NCBI RefSeq assembly: GCF_008831285.2
Contig: NW_022205170.1
Span: forward strand, 1 to 15,000
DNA: 15,000 nt
Direction: 5' to 3'
Origin: Nymphaea colorata
Lineage: Eukaryota > Streptophyta > Magnoliopsida > Nymphaeales > Nymphaeaceae
This document shows, piece by piece, positions 1 to 9,104 of this stretch. Each line of letters starts with the position of its first letter. Within the stretch, counting starts at the first letter, position 1. The position numbers were made by a program, and so were the translations under genes. The notes under the pieces are model-generated. The model was given only the letters and a program-made list of their open reading frames with translations, was not told the origin of the DNA and ran no database searches.

Positions 1-1089
<1,089 letters not shown>

Positions 1090-1097
<8 letters not shown>

Positions 1098-1120
1098 CTG
1101 ATCTATCGTACTAGCTGATC
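1090..1120 (+). repeat. 17-bp tandem duplication across the atpE stop
   Basis: The unit CGTACTAGCTGATCTAT at 1090-1106 is followed directly by its first 14 bases at 1107-1120. The first copy holds the last atpE codons and the TAG stop; the second lies in the 3' UTR. It looks like a slipped-strand duplication and does not change the protein. Confidence 0.9.
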
Positions 1121-1270
1121 CACATAATCCATAAGAATCAAAAGTTCTGTTTATACACCATATTGGATTCCGTACAATCAAGTAGAATCAATCTGATTGA
1201 TGTAACGAACAAGAGTAGTGAGCGGGATAGGAATAAGGGAAAGATACAAAATCAATAAAAGAAAAGGGGG

Positions 1271-1323
1271 TAGAAAAACTTATTAGATGCCATTCATTGA
1301 CTCCGGTACCTAATAAGTTCTAC
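1271..1323 (+). terminator. Inverted repeat at the 3' end of atpB-atpE
   Basis: AACTTATTAG at 1277-1286 is an exact reverse complement of CTAATAAGTT at 1310-1319. The arms extend (GTAGA... / ...CTAC) after a small A bulge, and the loop is 23 nt. It lies about 175 bp past the atpE stop. In plastids such stem-loops usually define and protect mRNA 3' ends rather than stop polymerase efficiently. The outer right arm overlaps the 3' end of trnM, which is on the opposite strand. The role is inferred from position and structure. Confidence 0.6.
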
Positions 1324-1393
1324 CTACTATTGGATTTGAACCAATGACTCCCGCCGTATGAAAGCAATACTCTAACCACTGGGTTAAGTAGGT
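1321..1393 (-). tRNA. trnM-CAU: tRNA-Met (CAU), elongator type
   Basis: A 73-nt cloverleaf on the minus strand, running ACCTACTTAAC... to ...AATAGTAGGTA, with CAT in the anticodon loop (TTCATAC). Its place between atpE and trnV matches the elongator trnM of angiosperm plastomes. The acceptor and T arms are intact. The base at tRNA position 12 (plus-strand G1382) is C where the family, as I remember it, has T. It therefore faces A23 in the D stem and leaves a C-A mismatch in a three-pair stem. This could be a decaying copy, a C-to-U edited position or a sequence error. Confidence 0.93.
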
Positions 1394-1575
1394 CATTTAT
1401 CATCACAAAGAGAAAGAATAGAGCGCATCGTATCGGGTATTTATTATTTATTATAGATGGAATATGGCTTCTAAGCAATATCAATCCTTGGCAGGAAACG
1501 GATTAGGGTATCGTGTTAGATCATGTAATATCTTTCTTGACAAGAAATGATCTATATGATAAGATATCTATCACA

Positions 1576-2231
1576 AGGGCTATAGCTCAGTTGGTAGAGC
1601 ACCTCGTTTACACGTGCGCCAATGCTTTTCAGGGGAGTTCATCATGCAATCAAAGAAATTGATCTTCTCTTATTGAAATGAAAGATTGATGTCTTACTCC
1701 ATTGATTCGAGAGAACAAGAGAACAATAGCCTGACAAGTATTGGGTTCGATTCAGTTCCAATTCGGATACGAAATAGAACCAACCATTGATTTTATCATT
1801 GATAAGGTGAATACCCAGTTAATTCAATGTTAGGCCTAATGAGTTAATAGGGACCTCAAAATAACCTCCTTTTGTCCTATGAACTTTGAGGTGTATGAAG
1901 TATCATATTTTACGCTTGAAGCGGAACGACAGGGACTCTATTGAGGTTGATCTAGGCCTAAGACAGACCTACGTCAAGGTAATCCTTTGAAACACTTTGG
2001 TATTGCTCCTGGATCAGAATATAAATAAAGAATCAGAGCACATGGAGCCATCTCGTTATCTTCATATAAAGATAAAATATGGTGGACTAACTGATTGATC
2101 CATCAGTTGATGAAAGAGCCCAATGCACAAAAATGCATGTTGGGTCTTTGAAACAGTTCGAATCATTTCGATAATAATCAGTTTGATCTGTTTTACCGAG
2201 AAGGTCTACGGTTCGAGTCCGTATAGCCCTA
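1576..2231 (+). tRNA. trnV-UAC: tRNA-Val (UAC), split by a group II intron
   Basis: Exon 1 is 1576-1613 (AGGGCTATAGCTCAG... to GTTTACAC) and exon 2 is 2197-2231 (CGAGAAGGTCTACGG... to GCCCTA). Joined they give a 73-nt tRNA with anticodon TAC. The intron interrupts just after the anticodon loop, the standard site in land-plant plastids. It reads Val GUN codons in plastid translation. The exon sequences match the family closely, and exon 1 has TTGG in the D loop where many angiosperms have TTAGG. Confidence 0.96.
1614..2196 (+). other. Group II intron of trnV-UAC
   Basis: This 583-nt intron starts with GTGCG, the group II 5' consensus, and ends in AC. Domain V is about 2116-2149 (GAGCCCAATGCAC ... 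GTTGGGTCTTT), with domain VI up to the splice site. There is no internal reading frame for a maturase, so splicing would rely on trans-acting factors. Known plastid practice for trnV involves the MatK maturase and nuclear factors; that is family knowledge, not seen here. Confidence 0.9.
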
Positions 2232-2332
2232 TACCTATATAATATATTATTTGATTGATGTATTGTATGCTTTTGTAGAGTAGAATTTTGTACCCATTTT
2301 ATCATCTCATTAGCGCGGCCTATGGCCGGTTG

Positions 2333-2352
2333 GGCCATATAAGGCCATATAA
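2333..2352 (+). repeat. 2 x 10-bp tandem repeat GGCCATATAA
   Basis: Two exact head-to-tail copies of GGCCATATAA lie at 2333-2342 and 2343-2352. They sit next to the GC-rich inverted stretch GGCCTATGGCC at 2318-2328. This is a short spacer repeat with no visible function. Confidence 0.85.
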
Positions 2353-2393
2353 TATATAAATATAATATAAAGAAGGCATTCCTGCGTGTACAA

Positions 2394-2411
2394 GAGATCC
2401 CTAGGGATCTC
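2394..2411. repeat. 18-bp perfect palindrome
   Basis: GAGATCCCTAGGGATCTC equals its own reverse complement. It lies about 160 bp downstream of trnV. With no loop it could form a cruciform or serve as a dyad site, but no role is shown. Confidence 0.9.
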
Positions 2412-2505
2412 AAAGTTCAAAAAAGTTTATTCCATCCAATAGGCATTTTTCCAATATCGAATTACATACGACCTTTTTCCTCTTTTACTGCCCATGATGA
2501 AAGAG

Positions 2506-2545
2506 TGATTGATGCGCCTTAGGTATACCTAATCGCATTCAATCA
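2506..2545. repeat. 40-bp imperfect palindrome
   Basis: The core TTAGGTATACCTAA (2519-2532) is a perfect 14-bp palindrome. It is flanked by arms TGATTGATGCG (2506-2516) and CGCATTCAATCA (2534-2545), which pair apart from a one-base bulge and a short internal mismatch. It can fold as one long stem in RNA or as a cruciform in DNA. A role as a 3' stabilising hairpin for trnV-side transcripts is possible but unproven. Confidence 0.8.
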
Positions 2546-3325
2546 ATGAAGTCAAAATAATAACATGAGGCTAAAACAAACCTCCAACCCGGCCCAACCA
2601 GATAGTAGTAAGTGGCACGGATCTAGGACCTATTCTTGGATTTGTGGAAAAGAAAAGCCAGAGAAAAAAGAAACTCTTTCGTCAGTTTCGGTGTGAAATT
2701 GTATTCATATAACTGGACTAGCAAAGTCAGTAGTTAAGTAGTCATTTTTCTTTGTACAATACTAATTTTTTTGTATCTGAATCTACTCCAATTGCTCACC
2801 ATTTGAATTCTACCAATTCATACTTTATGCAAGAAGATTAGGGTCTTTTGGGCTTGGAAGAGTTATGAATCTCTAGACCTAGATTCATCGCCTTTTTGTA
2901 AAACAACAATCAAAATTCATTATCTCTGAAACAATGAATTGATCTTAGTCTTATTTAATGAAAGAAATGTATCGACGTTTATTCTCTCTTCTATTTCTAT
3001 GGGTATAGGTTTGGTTTATAGAATTAGAACCAATCGTTTGATAACGCACGATTAGACCAGAAATCTTTTATGGGGATCACTTCACTTATACTTATGTTAT
3101 GATTTTATGATTTAAACTAAACGATTCCACTATCGGGCCACGCTCCGCCATGTGGGGATGCTGCAAAAAACTCCTTTTTTTGATTGCCCTGAAATCTAAC
3201 ATCTTGGTCTCACTAGGGGTTACTCCATTAACAAAACAAGGATTTTGAGTCAATCCAAATCGCGTAGCACTAAGAATTGGTCCGAAATGGAGTGACTTTT
3301 TCAAGACGTCTAACTTTAACTAAAT

Positions 3326-3362
3326 AACTCAATAGGGGGTCAGGGTAATCCTATAATGAGTT
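3326..3362. repeat. Inverted repeat in the trnV-ndhC spacer
   Basis: AACTCA-ATAGG at 3326-3336 pairs with CCTAT-AA-TGAGTT at 3350-3362, leaving a small bulge and a 13-nt loop. It is a moderate stem-loop in non-coding DNA with no assigned function. Confidence 0.6.
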
Positions 3363-3998
3363 GTTTTCTTATGTTATATGTAAATGTAAGGGTTCCTCAG
3401 AATTCAACGGATTGAGATTGAATCAATTAAGTATGAATCTGGTACAAGGAAAAGAGGGAATCTAATCGGTTCAAGCATTCCGTATCGAATTCATAGAAGA
3501 TTCTACGCTCGGATCTGAAATGTTAATGAACAGAATAAAGGAATCCGCCAATGCTGCTAAGTCGCATATGTTATGCCGTAACTGTGGAATCATAAATACT
3601 GAACCTAGACATTCTATTGCATCTCACTATTATACTAGAATGAAAATCACTAATGACTATTAATACTAATACATAATAATAACTTAACTATATAACTATA
3701 ACTCTTAAATAAAAAGAAAAGATAAAAAACTCTTTTATCTAAAGAAATTCCATTACCAATAAGTTCTAGTATTATAGTAGTTATATGGAGTTATTGTATG
3801 GTATATTTAGAAAATGAATTGTTTTTTCAGATTAATGAAAATGAATAAGTTTCAATTCATTAGAATTGAGAATGAATTTCATTCGTTTTTATGGGGAACC
3901 TGAGGAAAAAGAAAAATGAGAATTATTCGTTATTCTTATACTTATAATATAAGAGCATGATATGCCTACACCACACCAAGAAATAAGAAATATAATAT

Positions 3999-4030
3999 AA
4001 ATAAGTAAGTGGGTAAATAAGTAAGTGGGC
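3999..4030 (+). repeat. 2 x 16-bp tandem repeat before ndhC
   Basis: AAATAAGTAAGTGGGT at 3999-4014 is repeated at 4015-4030 with only the last base changed (T to C). It lies about 170 bp upstream of ndhC, within its likely 5' region. It is a typical slippage repeat and may vary in copy number between individuals. Confidence 0.85.
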
Positions 4031-4189
4031 TTCTGTTAGATAAATCTTGAAACAAGACATGACCCACATAAAACAAACTATGTGGTTCGATCACAATCAA
4101 TTCTTGTTTCGAGTAAGCAGTTGGAGTTATGGATAAATTGACAATTACAATTCTAATTAATCAATGAATTCGGTATATTCTACATTCAT

Positions 4190-4194
4190 AGGAG
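4190..4194 (+). promoter_or_regulatory. Ribosome binding site of ndhC
   Basis: AGGAG sits 7 bases before the ndhC ATG at 4202 and fits the anti-Shine-Dalgarno end of plastid 16S rRNA. It supports this start codon. Confidence 0.65.
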
Positions 4195-4201
4195 TACATC
4201 T

Positions 4202-4564
4202 ATGTTTCTGCTTTACGAATATGATATTTTCTGGGCATTTCTAATGATATCAAGTGTTATTCCTATTTTGGCATTTATAATTTCCGGGGTTTTAGCCCCA
4301 ATTAGTGAAGGACCAGAGAAGCTCTCCAGTTATGAATCGGGTATAGAACCAATAGGGGATGCTTGGATACAATTCCGAATCCGCTATTACATGTTTGCTC
4401 TCGTTTTTGTTGTTTTTGATGTCGAAACGGTCTTTCTTTATCCATGGGCCGTGAGTTTTGATATATTGGGCGTATACGTGTTTATAGAAGCTTTGATTTT
4501 CGTGCTTATCCCAGTTGTTGGTTCAGTTTATGCATGGCGAAAAGGAGCATTGGAATGGTCTTAG
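4202..4564 (+). CDS. ndhC: NAD(P)H dehydrogenase-like complex subunit 3 (NdhC)
   Basis: NdhC is a small membrane subunit of the chloroplast NDH complex, homologous to NuoA/ND3. It helps transfer electrons to plastoquinone in cyclic flow around photosystem I. The protein is 120 residues, the family length. It has three membrane segments at about 8-30, 62-84 and 91-112, and the conserved loop SSYESGIEP and stretch [14 protein letters not shown]. The start is supported by an upstream AGGAG. The last 10 bases overlap ndhK, so the two are co-translated from one operon. Codon 104 is CCA (Pro) where the family has Leu, a likely C-to-U RNA editing site. The gene is intact. Confidence 0.97.
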   Translation: MFLLYEYDIFWAFLMISSVIPILAFIISGVLAPISEGPEKLSSYESGIEPIGDAWIQFRIRYYMFALVFVVFDVETVFLYPWAVSFDILGVYVFIEALIFVLIPVVGSVYAWRKGALEWS

Positions 4565-5295
4565 CTCCTGAATATTCAGACAATAAAAAAGAAGGAAAGG
4601 GTTCCATTGAGACAGTTATGAATTCTATGGAGTTTCCGCTCTTTGACCGAACAACCCCCAATTCAGTTATTTCAACTACATTGAATGATCTTTCGAATTG
4701 GTCAAGACTTTCCAGTTTATGGCCGCTTCTCTACGGTACCAGTTGTTGCTTCATTGAATTTGCCTCATTAATAGGCTCCCGATTCGATTTTGATCGTTAT
4801 GGACTGGTGCCAAGATCAAGTCCTAGGCAAGCCGACCTTATTTTAACAGCCGGTACAGTAACAATGAAAATGGCTCCTTCTTTAGTAAGACTATATGAAC
4901 AAATGCCTGAACCAAAATATGTAATTGCTATGGGAGCCTGTACTATTACAGGAGGAATGTTCAGTACCGATTCTTATAGTACCGTTCGGGGAGTCGATAA
5001 GTTAATCCCCGTCGATGTTTATTTGCCAGGCTGCCCACCTAAACCAGAGGCAATTATAGACGCTATAACGAAACTTCGTAAGAAGGTATCTCGAGAAATC
5101 TATGAAGATAGAACGGGGGCCCAACAGGAAAATCGATGTTTTACTACTAATCACAAGTTTCATCTTGGACGCAGTACTCGTGCTGTAAATTACGATCAAG
5201 GATTACTCTATCAATCGACATCGACTTCAGAGATACCTTCTGAAGCATTTTTCAAATACAAGAGTTCAGTATCTTCTCACGAATTAGTGAATTAA
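4555..5295 (+). CDS. ndhK: NAD(P)H dehydrogenase-like complex subunit K
   Basis: NdhK is the iron-sulfur subunit homologous to NuoB/PSST. It carries the terminal [4Fe-4S] cluster N2 that passes electrons to plastoquinone on the stromal arm of NDH. Taking the ATG at 4555 (MVLAPEYSD) gives 246 residues. That ATG has AAGGAG at 4541-4546 at good spacing and overlaps the ndhC end by 10 bp. The cluster ligands are visible: Cys64-Cys65 in GTSCCFIEF, Cys129 in [11 protein letters not shown] and Cys160 in LPGCPPKP. The C-terminal tail is variable, as is usual. An alternative start at 4618 (MNSMEFP) gives the 225-residue form annotated in some plants. An in-frame ATG at 4534 is less likely because it adds seven non-conserved residues inside ndhC. 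Intact. Confidence 0.96.
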   Translation: MVLAPEYSDNKKEGKGSIETVMNSMEFPLFDRTTPNSVISTTLNDLSNWSRLSSLWPLLYGTSCCFIEFASLIGSRFDFDRYGLVPRSSPRQADLILTAGTVTMKMAPSLVRLYEQMPEPKYVIAMGACTITGGMFSTDSYSTVRGVDKLIPVDVYLPGCPPKPEAIIDAITKLRKKVSREIYEDRTGAQQENRCFTTNHKFHLGRSTRAVNYDQGLLYQSTSTSEIPSEAFFKYKSSVSSHELVN

Positions 5296-5395
5296 ATAGG
5301 ATGTTTTGTGCAGAATAACAAACGGTGGATCAATCTTCATAAATTTCATCGTCAATGTCAAATACTCATATAAATATGTGGGGGAGATCAAGAAG

Positions 5396-5872
5396 ATGCA
5401 GGGTCGTTCATCCGCTTGGCTAGTGAAACACGAGCTGGTTCATAGATCTTTGGGCTTTGATTACCAAGGAGTAGAGACTTTACAAATAAAGCCCGAGGAT
5501 TGGTACTCCATTGCTGTCATTTCATACGTATATGGTTACAATTATCTACGTTCCCAATGTGCCTACGATGTAGCACCGGGTGGATTGCTAGCTAGTGTGT
5601 ATCATCTGACGAGAATACAGTATGGTGTGGACCAACCGGAAGAGGTATGCATAAAAGTATTTGTCCCAAGGAGTAATCCTAGAATCCCGTCTGTTTTCTG
5701 GATTTGGAAAAGCGCCGATTTTCAAGAACGGGAGTCTTATGATATGTTGGGAATCTCTTATGATAATCATCCACGCATGAAACGGATTTTGATGCCCGAA
5801 AGTTGGATTGGTTGGCCCCTACGCAAGGATTATATTGCCCCTAATTTCTATGAACTACAGGATGCTTATTGA
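5396..5872 (+). CDS. ndhJ: NAD(P)H dehydrogenase-like complex subunit J
   Basis: NdhJ is the stromal subunit homologous to NuoC/30 kDa. It is part of the connecting module of the chloroplast NDH complex. From the ATG at 5396 ([10 protein letters not shown]) it is 158 residues, the usual length. The 30-kDa signature is clear near residues 113-136 ([20 protein letters not shown]). It follows ndhK by 100 bp in the same operon, with GGGGAG at 5381-5386 before the start. Upstream in-frame codons to 5306 are not conserved and are excluded. Codons 5 and 43 are TCA (Ser) where the family has Leu, so both look like C-to-U editing sites. Intact. Confidence 0.96.
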   Translation: MQGRSSAWLVKHELVHRSLGFDYQGVETLQIKPEDWYSIAVISYVYGYNYLRSQCAYDVAPGGLLASVYHLTRIQYGVDQPEEVCIKVFVPRSNPRIPSVFWIWKSADFQERESYDMLGISYDNHPRMKRILMPESWIGWPLRKDYIAPNFYELQDAY

Positions 5873-6527
5873 ATGATAAGAAACTTATCTTAGCTTACAA
5901 GACTCAAGAAGGAGTATTTTTACGTTCTTTCTCGTCTAGATAGAGTAACTGGACTCTCATGTCATTCGTATTATGATGGGATAAAAAAGGGGGGGTTCGA
6001 GGTTTATTTATATATAATTAATTCGAGTAAATTAATATTACCCAATATGCAATGCAAAGTATCATATCCATTGGGGGATGGGCGGAGCCAATAGGATGAA
6101 TCAAAAGATACATCATGAACTATGTACCGCGCCCATCACTTAGATGGGCCCCGGAAAGCAAAAAATGTGGGAAGGGGCGAAAAAAATGGGAAAATTAAGA
6201 AATGAAAAGGGATCAGATTGGATTTGTACTGGATCGGAAATGATCTTTTCTATTCCTACCCCTCAACCCTCTGAACAGACGAGACTTCTGTGTCTTTCAG
6301 ACAACTTCGGATATGTATGGAGTATTAACATGAGCCAAAGGAAGGATAGTAGGGACAAACAAAAAAGAAGAAGGAATATATTCCTTTGCCGATCCACAAG
6401 GGTCGGGATGTATGTTGTAGATACCTCGATGAATAACTACTAGACTATGAATGTAACGAATATGTATTGTATCCCGATCCATATTCATTTTCTCTTTGTA
6501 TATATACATTTCGATACATTAACCATA
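5873..6527. other. ndhJ-trnF spacer
   Basis: 655 bp of non-coding DNA. It contains a strong hairpin at 6131-6149, an AT-rich tract around 6005-6045 and a poly-G stretch near 5988. An open frame of 99 codons at 6144-6443 lacks a ribosome site and any recognisable homology. I take it as chance. Confidence 0.75.
6131..6149 (+). terminator. Hairpin downstream of ndhJ
   Basis: GCCCATC (6131-6137) and GATGGGC (6143-6149) form a perfect 7-bp GC-rich stem with the loop ACTTA. It lies 260 bp past the ndhJ stop and is a reasonable candidate for the 3' end of the ndhC-K-J transcript. The role is inferred only from position and stability. Confidence 0.5.
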
Positions 6528-6600
6528 TGCCAGGAACCAGATTTGAACTGGTGACACGAGGATTTTCAGTCCTCTGCTCTACCAGCTGAGCTATCCCGAC
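6528..6600 (-). tRNA. trnF-GAA: tRNA-Phe (GAA)
   Basis: A 73-nt cloverleaf on the minus strand, starting GTCGGGATAGCTCAG and ending GGTTCCTGGCA. The anticodon loop is CTGAAAA, with anticodon GAA. All stems pair, with G-U pairs in the acceptor as is normal for this gene. It lies downstream of trnL on the same strand, as in other angiosperms. I see only one copy and no pseudogene duplicates. Confidence 0.97.
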
Positions 6601-6990
6601 CGTCCTCTATACATTATCCTACTGGAGGACATGTATCTGTGTCAATTAATTTAAAGGTACTAAAGAAACATTACAAGTCCTGGGATTTCTTTTTCTTTGG
6701 ATTTTTTTTAAACCTTTATTTGTAAGGGATATGAACTATGAATGATTCAATAATGGGATTCCTTGTATATCCTTGTATACAAATAATACATATACATATG
6801 TTATGGTTATGTTCGTTTGGACATATACTGCATTTAGCTGCTGAAGCAAGAGAGAAACTGCTAGGATCCGTTTGTCAAAGAGTCGAGCGAATGAATATCA
6901 TATATAATTTTGACCCGCTTCTAATTTGGAAGCGCTGGCGAAAAAAGAGGATAAATGTTTAGGTCGTAAACTAGGCATTTCTTGGGGACT
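6601..6990. other. trnL-trnF spacer
   Basis: 390 bp of non-coding DNA between two minus-strand tRNA genes that are normally co-transcribed. It contains a small imperfect repeat CCTTGTATA near 6761-6780. No tRNA-like duplicate or open frame of interest is seen. Confidence 0.8.
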
Positions 6991-7040
6991 TGGGGATAGA
7001 GGGACTCGAACCCTCACGATTTCTAAAGTCGACGGATTTT

Positions 7041-7575
7041 CCTCCTACTACAAACAAATTGCATTGTTGTCAGCATTGACAGGTAGAATGGGACTCTATC
7101 TTTATTCTCGTTCGATCAGTCATTTCTCTCCCAGCCTTATACTCTGGAGTGAATGATTTTATCACTGAATATTTTATTTTTCTTTCAAATTGGAATCGAT
7201 TCAGAACACAAGAGTTATGAACTAATTATTAATATATTTCATATATATTAATATATATAAATAAGAAAATAAAAAAAAATAAGGATTCGGGTTGTGATTA
7301 ATCGTTTGATATTTCAGTTGATATTTCAGTACATAGGATCATCCCCTCAGAGTTCCGATGGATAGATTCTTCTACCAACCCCTCAACCCCATTCGTTGGA
7401 ACAGCTTCCATTGAGTCTCTGCACCTATCCTTTTTTGATTCTCGCTTTCTAGGAAAGGAACCCTTGTTTTCTGTAAACAGGATTTGGCTCAGGATTGCCC
7501 ATTTTTAATTCCAGGGTTTCTCTGAATTTGGAAGTTACCACTTAGTAGGTTTCCATACCAAGGCTCAATTCAATC
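7041..7575 (-). other. Group I intron of trnL-UAA
   Basis: A 535-nt intron that follows an exon-terminal T and ends in G, as group I introns do. On the minus strand the conserved core blocks can be read: P at about 7511-7529, Q at about 7486-7496 (AATCCTGAGCC), R at about 7408-7424 (GTGCAGAGACTCAATGG) and S at about 7090-7102 (AGATAGAGTCC). The variable P8 region between R and S is AT-rich and holds a 12-bp tandem repeat. There is no homing endonuclease frame. Confidence 0.92.
7307..7330 (-). repeat. 2 x 12-bp tandem repeat inside the trnL intron
   Basis: TGATATTTCAGT occurs twice head to tail (plus-strand reading, 7307-7318 and 7319-7330). It falls in the fast-evolving P8 part of the group I intron, where length change is tolerated. 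Confidence 0.9.
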
Positions 7576-7994
7576 AAGTCCGTAGCGTCTACCAATTTCG
7601 CCATATCCCCCTTTCTTTCTTTTGAGGCCGGGACCCTATTGTGATTCCATTCCCCTCTTTCCTTTCTGTTAGAACCATTCAATTCATTAAATACCGATCC
7701 GATATCGGAAAAAATCCTATTTTTAACCCTTTCAGCTCTACCAGACCAGTGTTTGGTTCAATCAGAACCAGAAATGATTCTATCATTGATGTATCCGCAA
7801 TTCAATATGGATAGCTATATCCCACATATATCTGCCTCTCCTCCGCGCATTTTCCCTGCTCGATATGAAATAGTGGAACGGTCAATATTCTTCTTCTTTT
7901 TCCTATCTTTACGAATAAAATCAGAGGAGTGCATAATCTCATTATGATCCAGATTGCATTCTTAGGCTAGATCCGTTATAACTAAATAGACTAG

Positions 7995-8014
7995 CTTAGC
8001 TATAATAAGCTAAG
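7995..8014. repeat. Hairpin in the trnL-trnT spacer
   Basis: CTTAGCT (7995-8001) pairs exactly with AGCTAAG (8008-8014) around the 6-nt loop ATAATA. Its function is unknown, and loops of this kind are frequent sites of small inversions in plastid spacers. Confidence 0.7.
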
Positions 8015-8035
8015 ATCACAGCAGCTTACTGAACT

Positions 8036-8068
8036 AACTCACTATTTTATTTTTATGTTATGTGAGTT
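8036..8068. repeat. Inverted repeat just before trnT
   Basis: AACTCAC at 8036-8042 and GTGAGTT at 8062-8068 are exact reverse complements with a T-rich 19-nt loop. The repeat ends 2 bp before trnT. It could be a processing or promoter-proximal structure, but this is only positional inference. Confidence 0.6.
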
Positions 8069-8070
8069 GA

Positions 8071-8143
8071 GCCCGCTTAGCTCAGAGGTTAGAGCATCGC
8101 ATTTGTAATGCGATGGTCATCGGTTCGACTCCGATAGCCGGCT
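8071..8143 (+). tRNA. trnT-UGU: tRNA-Thr (UGU)
   Basis: A 73-nt cloverleaf from GCCCGCTTAGCTC to GATAGCCGGCT. The anticodon stem CGCAT/ATGCG closes the loop TTGTA with anticodon TGT. The C-C mismatch at the fourth acceptor pair is, as far as I recall, normal for the plastid family. It lies upstream of rps4 on the same strand, as expected. Confidence 0.96.
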
Positions 8144-8498
8144 TTTTCCTATCGATTTTTTATCCATGATTGATAATGTCTCCTTGAGATAAAGGAATAG
8201 TGAAAAGACTCTTCCCTTTTTTCTTCCAAATCTCGGGTTCCCGATCTATTATGTCTATGTCGCAGGAACTTACATTCCAATTCAATTATGAGTAAAAAAC
8301 TTATTGGAGCAGTTGTATCTCTATAGAACAAATCGTGGGATACTTACTTACCATGTATACATATATACAAAATAATACGGGTATTGATACAATTCATCTA
8401 ATTTCTCTTTTTAGCATTAGCACTTCAGTGGGTTTCGCTTTGTTTATCGTTTAGTTCAGTCTTAAGGTTTATCCTATTCTTTAAAATAAGGAGTCTTT
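8144..8498. other. trnT-rps4 spacer with rps4 ribosome site
   Basis: 355 bp of non-coding DNA. The only confident element is AAGGAG at 8488-8493, five bases before the rps4 start. An rps4 promoter is expected here, but no clear boxes stand out. The minus-strand frame 8149-8331 has no support. Confidence 0.7.
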
Positions 8499-9104
8499 AT
8501 GTCTCGTTACCGAGGACCTCGTTTTAAAAAAATACGCCGTCTGGGGGCTTTGCCGGGACTAACTAGTAAAAAACCTAGGTCCGCAAGTGATCTTAGAAAC
8601 CAATCCCGCTCCGGGAAAAGATCTCAATATCGTATTCGTTTAGAAGAAAAACAGAAATTGCGTTTTCATTATGGTCTGACGGAGCGACAACTACTTCGAT
8701 ATGTTCGTATCGCTGGAAAAGCAAACGGTTCGACGGGTCAAGTTTTACTGCAACTACTTGAGATGCGTTTGGATAACATTCTTTTTCGATTGGGTATGGC
8801 TTCAACTATTCCTGGAGCCAGGCAATTAGTTAACCATGGACATATTTTAGTTAATGGTCGTCTAGTGGATATACCAAGTTATCGCTGCAAACCCCGAGAT
8901 ATTATTACTACGAAGGATAAACAAAGATCCAGAGCTTTGATTCAAAATCATATGGATTCATCCTCCAACGCGGAATTGCCAAAACATTTGACTCTGCACT
9001 CATTGCAATATAAAGGGGTAGTCAATCAAATAATAGATAGTAAATGGGTCGGTTTGAAAGTCAATGAATTGCTAATCGTAGAATATTATTCCCGACAAAC
9101 TTGA
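8499..9104 (+). CDS. rps4: 30S ribosomal protein S4
   Basis: Rps4 is a primary assembly protein of the plastid 30S subunit, binding 16S rRNA. The protein is 201 residues, the normal angiosperm length. The N-terminal domain (about 1-88) begins [16 protein letters not shown]. The S4 RNA-binding domain (about 89-150) includes [26 protein letters not shown] and [10 protein letters not shown]. The C-terminus ends in the conserved VEYYSRQT. The start has AAGGAG in front. The gene is intact and shows no unusual changes. Confidence 0.97.
   Translation: MSRYRGPRFKKIRRLGALPGLTSKKPRSASDLRNQSRSGKRSQYRIRLEEKQKLRFHYGLTERQLLRYVRIAGKANGSTGQVLLQLLEMRLDNILFRLGMASTIPGARQLVNHGHILVNGRLVDIPSYRCKPRDIITTKDKQRSRALIQNHMDSSSNAELPKHLTLHSLQYKGVVNQIIDSKWVGLKVNELLIVEYYSRQT

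Larger units (their letters stand above)
2232..4201. other. Long trnV-ndhC spacer, no gene supported
   Basis: About 1.97 kb of AT-rich DNA with many stops in all frames. Short open frames occur (for example minus-strand 3092-3304, 70 codons), but none has recognisable homology, a convincing ribosome site or conserved composition. It holds several palindromes and short tandem repeats, listed separately, and a very AT-rich tract at about 3650-3860. The ndhC operon promoter should lie in its right part, but I cannot place it with confidence. Confidence 0.8.
6991..7610 (-). tRNA. trnL-UAA: tRNA-Leu (UAA), split by a group I intron
   Basis: On the minus strand, exon 1 is 7610-7576 (GGGGATATGGCG... 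to GGACTT, 35 nt) and exon 2 is 7040-6991 (AAAATCCGTCG... to TATCCCCA, 50 nt). The joined 85-nt class II tRNA has a variable arm and anticodon TAA. The intron splits the anticodon after its U, the ancient conserved position shared with cyanobacteria. Both exons match the family almost exactly. Confidence 0.97.
7611..8070. other. trnL-trnT spacer
   Basis: 460 bp between divergent tRNA genes. It should contain promoters for trnL (minus) and trnT (plus), but I could not fix -35/-10 boxes. It holds two inverted repeats, at 7995-8014 and 8036-8068. The 64-codon frame at 7753-7947 looks random. Confidence 0.75.

Noticed and set aside
2087-2413. Minus-strand open frame of 108 codons over trnV exon 2
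   Set aside because: It is antisense to the intron end and the tRNA exon, with no family resemblance or ribosome site.
3092-3304. Minus-strand open frame of 70 codons in the trnV-ndhC spacer
   Set aside because: No recognisable domain, start context or conservation can be argued; the length is expected by chance.
4534-4554. Upstream in-frame ATG for ndhK
   Set aside because: It adds seven residues copied from the ndhC region; the ATG at 4555 has the better ribosome site and conserved beginning.
5306-5395. N-terminal extension of ndhJ
   Set aside because: These 30 codons do not resemble NdhJ and have no ribosome site; the family begins at MQGR.
6144-6443. Plus-strand open frame of 99 codons in the ndhJ-trnF spacer
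   Set aside because: Its composition is basic and low in complexity, with no homology seen, and it begins inside a hairpin.
6601-6990. trnF pseudogene copies such as those seen in some Brassicaceae
   Set aside because: Searching by eye for partial anticodon-arm or T-arm copies in the trnL-trnF spacer found none.
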